Shown in pieces: positions 55,883 through 63,467 of a DNA stretch of 64,000 bases. The translations under genes and the position numbers were made by a program. A model generated the notes under the pieces. That model had not been told where the DNA came from, made no database searches, and saw nothing but the letters and a program-made list of their open reading frames with translations. Source of the DNA: Streptomyces sp. ICC1. GTDB taxonomy: Bacteria > Actinomycetota > Actinomycetes > Streptomycetales > Streptomycetaceae. The stretch is taken from assembly GCF_003287935.1 (NCBI RefSeq), contig NZ_CP030287.1, forward strand, positions 1,054,001 to 1,118,000. Reading direction: 5' to 3'. Each line of letters starts with the position of its first letter. Position 1 is the first letter of the stretch.

Positions 55883-57217
55883 TCAGGCGCAGTCGATCAG
55901 AGCTTTCTCCAGAGCCGCCGCCATCTCGTGGATCTCGCCCTCGGTGATGATCAGTGGCGGCAGGAGGCGGAGCACGGCGCCGTGGCGGCCGCCGCTCTCC
56001 AGCAGCAGCCCGTGATCCAGGCAGGCCCGCTTGACGCGCTTGGCGCGGGCTCCGTCGGCGGGCAGGGCGCCGAGCGCGTCGGCCCGGCCGAGCGGGTCCA
56101 CGATCTCGATGCCCCACATCAGGCCCCGGCCGCGGACCTGGCCGATCTCGGGGTGGACCGCGGCGAGGCGGCCCAGCAGTTCCGCGATCAACTCGCCCTT
56201 GGCGACGGCCTTCTCGATCAGGCCCTCGGACTCCGTGACCCGCATGGCGGCGAGTCCGGCGACGAGCGCGATCTGGTTGCCGCGGAAGGTGCCCGCGTGG
56301 GCGCCGGGCGACCAGGAGTCGTACTTGCCGTGGTAGAGCAGCATCGACAGCGGGAAGCCGCCGCCGGCCGCCTTGGAGACCAGTACGGCGTCCGGCTCGA
56401 TCCCGGACTCCTCGAAGGCCCACATGGTGCCGGTGCGCCCGAAGCCCGCCTGGATCTCGTCCAGGACCAGCGGGATGTCCAGCCGGGCGGTGATCTCCCG
56501 CAGCCCCCGCAGCCAGGCCGGCGGCGCGGGGATGACCCCGCCCTCGCCCTGGACCGCCTCGACGAAGACGGCGGCCGGCTTGGTGATGCCGCTCTCCGGG
56601 TCGGTGAGCAGCCGCTCGATGTAGGTCAGGCCGGCCCGGACGCCCGCCTCGCCGCCGATGCCGAACGGGCAGCGGTAGTCGTAGGGGTAGGGCAGGTGGT
56701 GGACGTCCGGCATGAGGGAGGGCACGGCCTCCTTGGCGCCCAGGTTGCCGGTGAGCGCGAGCGCCCCCGCCGTCATCCCGTGGTAGGCGCCGTGGAAGGA
56801 CAGCACCGTCCGGCGGCCCGTCGCGGTCTTGAACAGCTTGATGGCCGCCTCGGTGGCGTCGGTGCCCGCGGGCCCGCAGAACTGCGTCTTGAAGTGGTCG
56901 GCCATGGTGCCGGGCAGCCGTGCGTACAGGGCCTGGAGGTACTCGTACTTGGCGGGGGTGGTCAGGTCCAGCGCCTGCTGGACCTGACCGGAGGAGAGGT
57001 ACCGCGCGACCTCGCGCAGCACCTCGGGGTGGTTGTGCCCCAGGGCGAGGGTGCCCGCCGCGGCGAGGCAGTCGAGGTACTCGCGGCCGTGTCCGTCACG
57101 GATCCGCGCGCCGCGGCCCTCGGTGAGGATCTGGCCGAAGGCGTTGGCGTAGGTCCGGGCGCCCGACTCGCGCTCCTTGACGAAGGCGTACATGTCGTCC
57201 GGCGTGAGGGTGGTCAC
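55883..57217 (-). CDS. Class III aminotransferase, diaminobutyrate--2-oxoglutarate type
   Basis: A 444-residue fold-type I, subgroup III transaminase. Motifs are DCLAAAGTLALGHNHPEV, SFHGAYHGMTAGALALTGN, VQGEGGVIPAP, LVLDEIQAGFGRTG and the PLP lysine in VLVSKAAGGGFPLS. The sequence is closest to EctB/DABA aminotransferases, which make L-2,4-diaminobutyrate from aspartate semialdehyde. No EctA or EctC follows, so ectoine is not the product. A diamino acid would fit ATP-grasp ligases and an amine-modifying diiron oxidase. The start is GTG at 57217, four bases after the hypF stop. Confidence 0.9.
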   Translation of the reverse strand: MTTLTPDDMYAFVKERESGARTYANAFGQILTEGRGARIRDGHGREYLDCLAAAGTLALGHNHPEVLREVARYLSSGQVQQALDLTTPAKYEYLQALYARLPGTMADHFKTQFCGPAGTDATEAAIKLFKTATGRRTVLSFHGAYHGMTAGALALTGNLGAKEAVPSLMPDVHHLPYPYDYRCPFGIGGEAGVRAGLTYIERLLTDPESGITKPAAVFVEAVQGEGGVIPAPPAWLRGLREITARLDIPLVLDEIQAGFGRTGTMWAFEESGIEPDAVLVSKAAGGGFPLSMLLYHGKYDSWSPGAHAGTFRGNQIALVAGLAAMRVTESEGLIEKAVAKGELIAELLGRLAAVHPEIGQVRGRGLMWGIEIVDPLGRADALGALPADGARAKRVKRACLDHGLLLESGGRHGAVLRLLPPLIITEGEIHEMAAALEKALIDCA

Positions 57218-57221
57218 GTCT

Positions 57222-59591
57222 TCACTTCCTCAGGTGTGAGCGGGCGTCGGCGACCATGACCTGACCGAGGGCGATCCCTCCGTCGTTGGTCGGCACGAGC
57301 CGCTGGACGTAGGTGTCGAAACCGTCGGCGGTCAGCCCGGTCAGACAGTTGAGCAGCAGGAATTCGTTGAGGAACACGCCTCCGGAGAGGGCGACCTGGT
57401 TGACCCCGGTCTCCTCCCGCAGGGCCTTGCAGCGCTCCCGGACCATCTCGACGACGGCCGTGTGGAACCTGCGGCTGATCCGATCCGTGGGCAGTCCGGC
57501 GGCGATGTCGGCGGCCATGGCCCGGATCACGGGCCGCGGGTCCACCTCGGTGAGGCCGTCCGCCGCGTAGGCGCCGAAGCGGTACTCCGGCCCCTCCTCC
57601 CGGGTCGCGTCGCGGCCCAGGAGTCCTTCCAGTTCGATCGGGCCCTGTGCCTCGTACTCGGCTTTGGCGCACACTCCGGCCAGGGCGGCGGCCCCGTCGA
57701 AGAGGCGGCCCATGCTGGAGGTCGGCGGGGAGTTGATGCCGCGGGCCGCCATGGTCGCGAAGACCTGGCGCCGCTGTGCGTCGAGGGTGGCGAGGGCGGG
57801 GAAGCCGGCCAGGGCCCGGTCCTGGTCCCCGTCGAAGGCGTCGAGGGCGAGGGCGTACCCCGTGCGGATGGGTTCGCGCACGGCCTGGTCCCCGCCGATC
57901 AGCGGCAGTCCGCGCATCCGGCCGACGCGGCGGAAGGAGGCGAAGTCCCCGAGGAGGAACTCCCCGCCCCACACCGTGCCGTCCTCGCCGTAGCCGAAGC
58001 CGTCGAATATGACGCCGAGGGTGGTGCCGCTCACGTGGTTCTCCGCCATGCAGGAGGCCATGTGCGCGTGGTGGTGCTGGACTTCCACGGTGGGGCCGGC
58101 CGGGCCCGTGCCGTCGTCGTCCAGGGCGGCGCGGGTGGAGCGGAACTGCGGGTGCATGTCGTGCGCGGTGATCTCCGGCTTCAGCGCGTAGAGCTGTGCG
58201 AGGTGCCGGGCGGTGCGGTGGTGCGCGGCGAAGGTCTCGTCGTTCTTGAGGTCGCCGATGTGCTGGCTGAGGAAGACCCGGGAGCCGTTGGTGAGGGCGA
58301 CGGTCGTCTTCAGCTCGGCTCCGAGGGCGACCACGGGGGCGACCTCGCGGCCGACGTCCACCGGGTAGGGGGCGTAGCCGCGGGCCCGCCGGATGAACTG
58401 GAGGAGCGGCTTGTCGAGTTCGGGGTGGGCCGAGAGGCGGACGACCGAGTCGTCCACGCGGATCTCGATGTCGCGGTCGTGGTAGAGGATGACGTCCGCG
58501 ATCTCGAAGAGCTGCTCCAGCGCCTCCTCGTTGCGGTAGGCGATGGGGTAGCCGGAGATGTTGCCGCTGGTGGCGACGAGGGCCTCGAGGCCGGGCTCGT
58601 CCAGCAGCAGGTGGTGGTGGGGTGCCGACGGCAGCATGATCCCCAGGTTGGGGTTGCGCGGCGCCACCGACTCCGGGAGGGAGCCGGGGCGCTTGCGCGC
58701 CAGCAGGATCGGCCGGGCCGGCGAGCGCAGGATGTCGATCTCCTCTTCGGAGAGGTCCACGAGGCCCTGCGCCGTGACGAGGTCGCGGACCATCACCGCG
58801 AAGGGCTTGGAGTCGCGGCGCTTGCGGCTGCGCAGCAGGGCCACGGCCTCCGCGTTCGTCGCGTCCACCACGAGGTGGAAGCCGCCGACGCTCTTCATGG
58901 CCGCGATCCCGCCGTCCGCGAGCACCCGGGCGGCCCCCAGGAGGGCCTCGTCCCCTTCGGCCGTGTTCCCCTCGCGGTCCTGGAGCACCAGCCGGGGGCC
59001 GCAGTCCGGGCACGCGTTGGGCTGCGCGTGGTAGCGCCGGTCCATGGGGTCTTCGTACTCGTTCTTGCAGTCCGCGCACATGGTGAAGGAGGCCATGGTG
59101 GTCATCGGACGGTCGTACGGCAGGTCCTGGATGATGGAGTACCGGGGCCCGCAGTTGGTGCAGTTGATGAAGGGGTAGCGGTGCCGGCGGTCCTTCGGGT
59201 CCCGAAGTTCCGCCTGGCAGTCGCCACACACGTGGGTGTCCGCCGGGAGCAGCGCGGACCGGGCTCCGGTGTGCTCGCTGTGCACGATGGTGAACGGGCC
59301 GGGGGGCACGCTCCCCGGGGCCAGGTCCCGGGTGGGACGGACTTCGTCCACCCGGGCGAGCTCGGGGGCGCGGCCGCTCAGGCCGGCCGCGAACTCCTCC
59401 AGGGCGGCGACCGGTCCGGACGCCTCCACCAGCACGCCCTCGGGGTCGTTGCGGACCCAGCCGGACAGGCCGAGTTCGCGGGCCAGCTTGTAGACGAAGG
59501 GCCGGTAGCCGACGCCCTGGACCACGCCGGTGACGCGGATGCGCCACTCCTCCGTGCACACTGCGGGCTCTGCGCTCTGATCGATGCTCAT
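57222..59591 (-). CDS. hypF: HypF-type carbamoyltransferase
   Basis: A complete 789-residue HypF. The acylphosphatase domain (about 13-100) keeps the catalytic Arg30 and Asn48. Two zinc fingers follow, with cysteine pairs at 122/125 and 144/147, then 172/175 and 194/197. Next come a YrdC-like domain (about 210-400) and a Kae1-like domain with HHHAHMASC and GGVFLNEFLLLNCL. HypF turns carbamoyl phosphate and ATP into carbamoyl-AMP and carbamoylates HypE's terminal Cys. All catalytic parts look intact, but no hydrogenase, HypC or HypD gene is here. The ATG at 59591 follows GGGGAG; hypE ends 20 bases upstream. Confidence 0.95.
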   Translation of the reverse strand: MSIDQSAEPAVCTEEWRIRVTGVVQGVGYRPFVYKLARELGLSGWVRNDPEGVLVEASGPVAALEEFAAGLSGRAPELARVDEVRPTRDLAPGSVPPGPFTIVHSEHTGARSALLPADTHVCGDCQAELRDPKDRRHRYPFINCTNCGPRYSIIQDLPYDRPMTTMASFTMCADCKNEYEDPMDRRYHAQPNACPDCGPRLVLQDREGNTAEGDEALLGAARVLADGGIAAMKSVGGFHLVVDATNAEAVALLRSRKRRDSKPFAVMVRDLVTAQGLVDLSEEEIDILRSPARPILLARKRPGSLPESVAPRNPNLGIMLPSAPHHHLLLDEPGLEALVATSGNISGYPIAYRNEEALEQLFEIADVILYHDRDIEIRVDDSVVRLSAHPELDKPLLQFIRRARGYAPYPVDVGREVAPVVALGAELKTTVALTNGSRVFLSQHIGDLKNDETFAAHHRTARHLAQLYALKPEITAHDMHPQFRSTRAALDDDGTGPAGPTVEVQHHHAHMASCMAENHVSGTTLGVIFDGFGYGEDGTVWGGEFLLGDFASFRRVGRMRGLPLIGGDQAVREPIRTGYALALDAFDGDQDRALAGFPALATLDAQRRQVFATMAARGINSPPTSSMGRLFDGAAALAGVCAKAEYEAQGPIELEGLLGRDATREEGPEYRFGAYAADGLTEVDPRPVIRAMAADIAAGLPTDRISRRFHTAVVEMVRERCKALREETGVNQVALSGGVFLNEFLLLNCLTGLTADGFDTYVQRLVPTNDGGIALGQVMVADARSHLRK

Positions 59592-59611
59592 GGCGGTCTC
59601 CCCGGCCCTTC

Positions 59612-60637
59612 TCAGCAGAGCCGGGGGAGCTCTGCGCCGAGCAGCTCCTCCAGCTGGGTCTCGCGACCCTCCTTGTCGCGCAGCAGGACCAGGCCCTCGG
59701 TGTCCTCGGAGATCTCGCCGATGGTCACCGCGTGCTTGCCGTAGGGCAGGGAGCGCAGGGCGGCCAGCACCTCGGCCTCGGCCTCCGGGTCCACGAAGAC
59801 CGCCAGGCAGCCCTCGTTGGCGCAGTGGAGGGGGTTGATGCCGAGCATGTCGGCGGCCATCGCGGTCTCGTGCTGGATGGGCAGGTCGTCCTGGGCGACG
59901 CGGATGGTGCGGCCGAGCTTGTGGGCGTACTCGTGGAGCACCGCCGTCAGGCCGCCGCGGGTGACGTCGCGCATCGAGCGGACGGCGCCGGCGGGGACGG
60001 TGGAGAGCACCGTTTCGACGAGGCCGTTGAGCGGGGCGCAGTCGCTGTCCACGCGCTGTTCGAAGCCGAGGCCCTCGCGGATGGAGAGCAGGTGGACGGT
60101 GTGGTTGCCGATGGGGCCGCTGAGGATCACCTTGTCGCCGGGGCGCACGTCGGTCATGGTGAGCGGCTCGCGCTCGAAGACCCCGACGCCCGCGGTGTTG
60201 AGGTAGATCTGGTCGGCCTCGCCCTTGCGGACGACCTTGGTGTCACCTCCGACGATCTGTACGTCGGCCTCGCGGGCGGTGTCGCGGATCGACTCCAGGA
60301 CCTGGACGAGCTTGGGTATGGGCAGCCCGGTCTCCAGGATCATGCCGAGGGTGAGGTACTTGGGCCGGGCGCCCGCCACGGCCAGGTCGTTGACGGTGCC
60401 GCAGACCGCGATCTTCCCGATGTCCCCGTTGCCGAAGAACGGCGGGTCGATCACGAAGGAGTCGGTGGTCATCGCGATGCGGTCGCCCTCGATCTTGAGG
60501 ACCGCACTGTCCTCCATGATGCCGACGTACACGTCGCCGAGGGTCTGTGCGATCAGCTGGACCAGGTCCTGGCTGAGCTTCGCGCCGGTGCCGTGGTCGA
60601 GAACGATGTACTGGGTGGGGTCCACGCTCGTGGTCAT
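59612..60637 (-). CDS. hypE: HypE-type carbamoyl dehydratase
   Basis: A 341-residue PurM-fold ATPase with the HypE hallmarks FGNGDIGKIAVCGTVNDLAVAG (split here by no gap), DTKVVRKGEAD, and SMRDVTRGGLTAVLHEYA. The chain ends in ELPRLC, with the C-terminal Cys341 that HypF carbamoylates and HypE dehydrates to thiocyanate. Everything needed to make enzyme-bound -SCN is therefore present. In hydrogenase maturation the cyano group goes to iron on HypC-HypD; here the acceptor must be different or encoded elsewhere. It lies between the isochorismatase-fold gene (43-base gap) and hypF. Confidence 0.95.
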   Translation of the reverse strand: MTTSVDPTQYIVLDHGTGAKLSQDLVQLIAQTLGDVYVGIMEDSAVLKIEGDRIAMTTDSFVIDPPFFGNGDIGKIAVCGTVNDLAVAGARPKYLTLGMILETGLPIPKLVQVLESIRDTAREADVQIVGGDTKVVRKGEADQIYLNTAGVGVFEREPLTMTDVRPGDKVILSGPIGNHTVHLLSIREGLGFEQRVDSDCAPLNGLVETVLSTVPAGAVRSMRDVTRGGLTAVLHEYAHKLGRTIRVAQDDLPIQHETAMAADMLGINPLHCANEGCLAVFVDPEAEAEVLAALRSLPYGKHAVTIGEISEDTEGLVLLRDKEGRETQLEELLGAELPRLC

Positions 60638-60680
60638 GCCGGTTCCTTTGCGGAGAGGGGCTGCGTCGAGTGGGGCGCGG

Positions 60681-61265
60681 TCACGGGGTCTTGATGTTCT
60701 TGCGGGGCAGACCGCCCTCGGCGTCCAGGACGCGCAGGACCTCGGAGGAGTCGGTCACGGTGGCGCAGTAGCCCTCGAGCCAGTCCAGGGCGCGCTGCTT
60801 GTCGTCCAGGCGGGCCGAGACGACGCAGTCGGACGGGACCCAGATGTTGTAGCCGCGGAAGAAGGCGTCGGCGGCGGTGGTCTGGACGCAGATCTGCGTC
60901 TGCATGCCGGTGATCAGGACGGTGTCGACGCCGAGGGCCTGGAGGCGCTCGTGCAGGTCGGTCTCGTAGAAGCCCGAGTCCTTGCTCTTCTCCATGACGA
61001 CGTCCTCGGGGGCGAGGAACGCCTCGATGACGTCGGCGCCGTGGGTGCCGCGGGTGACCGGGAGGTAGCCGTCGTAGCGCTCGGCGTTCGGGTCGTCCGG
61101 GTCGTTGACCAGCTGCAGGTGGAAGATGTGGTGGCCGCGGCGGCGCATCTCGTCGAGGAACCCGGTGAAGTGCGGGGTCGCGGCCTCGACGGCGGCGACG
61201 CGCTCGGGGTTCTTCTCGACCAGTTCGTACTGGAGGTCGTTGGTGAGGACGGCGATCTTCGACAT
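60681..61265 (-). CDS. Isochorismatase-fold cysteine hydrolase
   Basis: A 194-residue cysteine hydrolase with the triad Asp10 (LTNDLQ), Lys93 (VMEKSKDSGF) and Cys126 (MQTQICVQTTA). The family includes nicotinamidases, N-carbamoylsarcosine and ureidoacrylate amidohydrolases. Directly upstream of the carbamoyl-handling hypE-hypF pair, a role on an N-carbamoyl or amide intermediate is plausible, but this is inference. GAAGGG precedes the ATG at 61265. It is unrelated in role to the isochorismatase suspected at the left edge. Confidence 0.9.
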   Translation of the reverse strand: MSKIAVLTNDLQYELVEKNPERVAAVEAATPHFTGFLDEMRRRGHHIFHLQLVNDPDDPNAERYDGYLPVTRGTHGADVIEAFLAPEDVVMEKSKDSGFYETDLHERLQALGVDTVLITGMQTQICVQTTAADAFFRGYNIWVPSDCVVSARLDDKQRALDWLEGYCATVTDSSEVLRVLDAEGGLPRKNIKTP

Positions 61266-61608
61266 GGCTGTGCCCTTCGGTGGACCGGTGTGTCGGATGG
61301 ACCCGGCCGGGGGCGTGCGGAAGCGCGCTCTGCCGGGGTGGGTGCGCGGGGTGCGGGGCGGTGCGCGGCGGGCGCCGCGTGGGCGCGGCCGTCGGGCCGC
61401 TGCCCGTGGGGAGGAGGGGATCCGCCCGCCGGTGGCGGGGCGTTGGCGGTGGCACCGTGCCGGGCGGCCCCGATGGGGCGCCGACGGCCGGGAGGGGCGC
61501 TCGGAGGCGCGTCAGGTGTGGTGCGAGTGCGCCGCGAGGGTGCGCGGGGCGGCGCGGGGGTGTGCCCGTACGTTCAGCCGGTGTGCGGGCGGTGCGGAGC
61601 CGGGCTCG
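61266..61608. other. 343-base gap inside the minus-strand unit
   Basis: GC-rich sequence with no gene I can support; a weak six-base hairpin is at 61385-61400. It is the longest gap within the unit and could hold an internal promoter for the isochorismatase-hypE-hypF part, but no clear promoter can be read. Confidence 0.5.
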
Positions 61609-62184
61609 CTACGCGGCCACGCGGTCGGACTCGATCTCGTGCAGCCAGCTGCCGGTGGCCTCGAAGTGGGCCGTGATGTCGGCGAGCCGGGCGTACATGT
61701 AGAAGCCGGTGACGGGGCGTTCGTCGGCGCGGGCGTAGTCGGGCAGCCGGCCGTACTCGCGGAAGCCCAGGCGCTGCCAGAGCACGGAGGGGCCGTCGTC
61801 GCGGACTTCGAGCGTGATGACGTCGCATCCCATCTCGCCGACCTTGCGCAGGGCCTCGGCCCAGCCCTCGAGCAGGAACTGCCCGCGGTAGTCGGGGGCG
61901 ACGACGCAGCGGCGCATCTCGACGATGTGGCGGCGGGCCGGCAGCGGCGCCCGGGCGAGGGTCACCATGCCGACGATGCGGCCTTCGTCGTTGCGGACGT
62001 GGAGGAGGTCGACGGCCCCCTTCCGCAGGTCGGCCTCGAAGGCCCGCATCAGCGGGAGGCCCTTCTCCAGCCCTACGGGTTCGTAGAAGCCGAGGGTCAT
62101 CTCCTTGACCGCCACGGCGTCCATCAGCTCGATCATTTCGCGCATGTCCTGCTCGGACAGCTCGCGAGGCCATGAATAGTGCAT
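61609..62184 (-). CDS. GNAT-family N-acetyltransferase
   Basis: A 191-residue GNAT protein: a long N-terminal helical part (SEQDMREMIELMDAVAVKEM), strand IVGMVTLARAP, the acetyl-CoA loop region RRCVVAPDYRGQFLLEGWAEAL, and the late VLWQRLGFREYGRLPDY. It should acetylate an amine using acetyl-CoA. In this unit it could protect an amino group of a diamino acid, to be removed later by the M20 amidohydrolase. It could equally be a self-resistance enzyme. The start is the ATG at 62184. Confidence 0.88.
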   Translation of the reverse strand: MHYSWPRELSEQDMREMIELMDAVAVKEMTLGFYEPVGLEKGLPLMRAFEADLRKGAVDLLHVRNDEGRIVGMVTLARAPLPARRHIVEMRRCVVAPDYRGQFLLEGWAEALRKVGEMGCDVITLEVRDDGPSVLWQRLGFREYGRLPDYARADERPVTGFYMYARLADITAHFEATGSWLHEIESDRVAA

Positions 62185-62322
62185 CGTCGTCTTCCTTGGT
62201 GAGTGGACGGGAGAGGCAGCCGGACCCCGGACACCGCGCGCACGGCCCCGCCGGGGCGGTGCGGACATCTGGGAGCGCAATGTCCGGGATCGCCGGCTTG
62301 CGGAGGTGGCGACTTGCGTGTC

Positions 62323-62386
62323 GGACCGGGCTGACCGGTCGGACCGGGCTGACCGGCCGGATCAGGCTGACCGGCCGGACCGGGCC
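62323..62386. repeat. 18-base tandem repeat between the oxidase and acetyltransferase genes
   Basis: Three and a half copies of an 18-base unit beginning GGACCGGGCTGACCGG (62323-62340, 62341-62358, 62359-62376, partial to 62386), differing at only a few positions. It lies in the 204-base gap just after the oxidase stop on the minus strand. Confidence 0.85.
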
Positions 62387-62388
62387 TG

Positions 62389-63192
62389 CTAGACCGAGGC
62401 CGTGGCCTGCGTCTGCAGGTTGGTCTGGACGGCGGCGGCCGGGGCCGCCTGGGTCAGCAGCGAGAGGTCGGCGCCGGCGCCGAGCACGGTGGCGGCGTAG
62501 ACCTCGACGAAGTAGGAGACGAACAGGGAGTTGATCTTGATGAGGTGCTCGACGAAGCGCTCTTCGTCGTCCTCGTCCTTGACGACCCGCATGATGAGGT
62601 TCCAGACCATGTCCACGTGGTCGTCGTCCTCGTCGAGGGCCAGGTGGGCGCGGGCGCCCTTGGTGTTGGCGGCCCCGACGTGCTGCTCCATGATGTTGAG
62701 CCAGTCGGGCTGGGTCTTGCCCGCGATGTACTCCAGGTAGAAGCCGCTGATCATGGCCGCGAGCGGACCCTCGGTGGCCATCGTGTAGTAGAAGTAGCCG
62801 TTGAGCAGCTCGGTGGCGAAGGTCGGACGGATCGCGTAGATCTCCTCGTCCGTCATGCCCACCTTGTGCAGGTCGCCGGCGAACATGCGGTCGTGGCGGC
62901 CCTCCTCCGCGCCGTACAGCCCCCACTCCTTGCAGAGCTGCGGGTCGCGGGTGGCCCAGTAGTTGGCGATGAGCGGGTCGACGGCGCGCTTGAGACCGAT
63001 GCGGATCATCGTCTCGACGTTGTGCCGCTTGTACAGGTCGAGGTCGAACTTGTCCTTGTCGAGCATGCCGTCGGCGCCCGCGCTGCGCTCGTAGAAGTCC
63101 CGCTCGAACTTCAGCAGGAGGTCGTCCACTCGCTTGCGGAACTCGGGTCGCTGCAGGTTGGAGTACGTGTTGTACGACTTACTTCGAGGCAT
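62389..63192 (-). CDS. Heme-oxygenase-like diiron oxidase
   Basis: A 267-residue all-helical protein of the iron-containing redox enzyme (HDO) group, whose members include UndA, BelK/HrmI, RohS, AetD and part of SznF. Candidate iron ligands are Glu97 and His100 (GAEEGRH), Glu141 or Glu154 (MATEGPL, FYLEY), and His183, Asp187/189 and His192 (HLALDEDDDH). The last motif is two residues longer than the usual HxxxDxxH. These enzymes activate O2 to oxidise amines or cleave C-C bonds, giving nitro, N-hydroxy, alkene or nitrile products. Directly after a small secreted-peptide gene, it is the first enzyme of the unit. Confidence 0.87.
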   Translation of the reverse strand: MPRSKSYNTYSNLQRPEFRKRVDDLLLKFERDFYERSAGADGMLDKDKFDLDLYKRHNVETMIRIGLKRAVDPLIANYWATRDPQLCKEWGLYGAEEGRHDRMFAGDLHKVGMTDEEIYAIRPTFATELLNGYFYYTMATEGPLAAMISGFYLEYIAGKTQPDWLNIMEQHVGAANTKGARAHLALDEDDDHVDMVWNLIMRVVKDEDDEERFVEHLIKINSLFVSYFVEVYAATVLGAGADLSLLTQAAPAAAVQTNLQTQATASV

Positions 63193-63193
63193 C

Positions 63194-63334
63194 TCATCCC
63201 CAGCCGAGATCGTTGACTACCCGATCCGGACCAGTGGCGGCCACCGGGGCCATACCACTTGTCGACGGAGCAAGGAAGACGGACACCGCGACAGTTGCCG
63301 CAATGGCGAGAAGGGATCTCGCTATACGTGGCAT
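63194..63334 (-). CDS. 46-residue peptide with a signal sequence, ending in DLGWG
   Basis: From the ATG at 63334 (GGAGG about 11 bases upstream) a short frame runs to the stop at 63194, one base before the oxidase start. It begins MPRIARSLLAIAATVAV, a basic start and hydrophobic stretch typical of a signal sequence, and ends TGPDRVVNDLGWG. An upstream ATG at 63388 would extend it by 18 residues but has a poor ribosome site. The mature part would be about 15-25 residues. It could be a small secreted peptide, a leader peptide affecting the genes behind it, or a modified-peptide precursor; I do not recognise it. Confidence 0.6.
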   Translation of the reverse strand: MPRIARSLLAIAATVAVSVFLAPSTSGMAPVAATGPDRVVNDLGWG

Positions 63335-63467
63335 GCTTACCTGCCCCTCCAGAATCTTTTCCGCGGTCCGGATCAGCTTCGCCTTCATCCTGCCGGTGGG
63401 ACGACTTCCGTATCCATCCCCTTCTGGGATCATGTTGCCGCTGGCGAAAACATGACAGGGGGATGAA

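Noticed and set aside
55883..57217. Ectoine gene cluster, suggested by the EctB-like aminotransferase
   Set aside because: No ectoine synthase (EctC) or EctA-like acetyltransferase is adjacent; neighbours are hypF and a cyclase-like gene.
57462..59744. A 760-codon plus-strand frame opposite hypF
   Set aside because: Shadow of hypF caused by GC bias; the minus-strand frame contains every HypF motif in order.
57222..60637. Hydrogenase maturation operon
   Set aside because: No hydrogenase subunits or HypA-D are present, and flanking genes on the same strand are biosynthetic.
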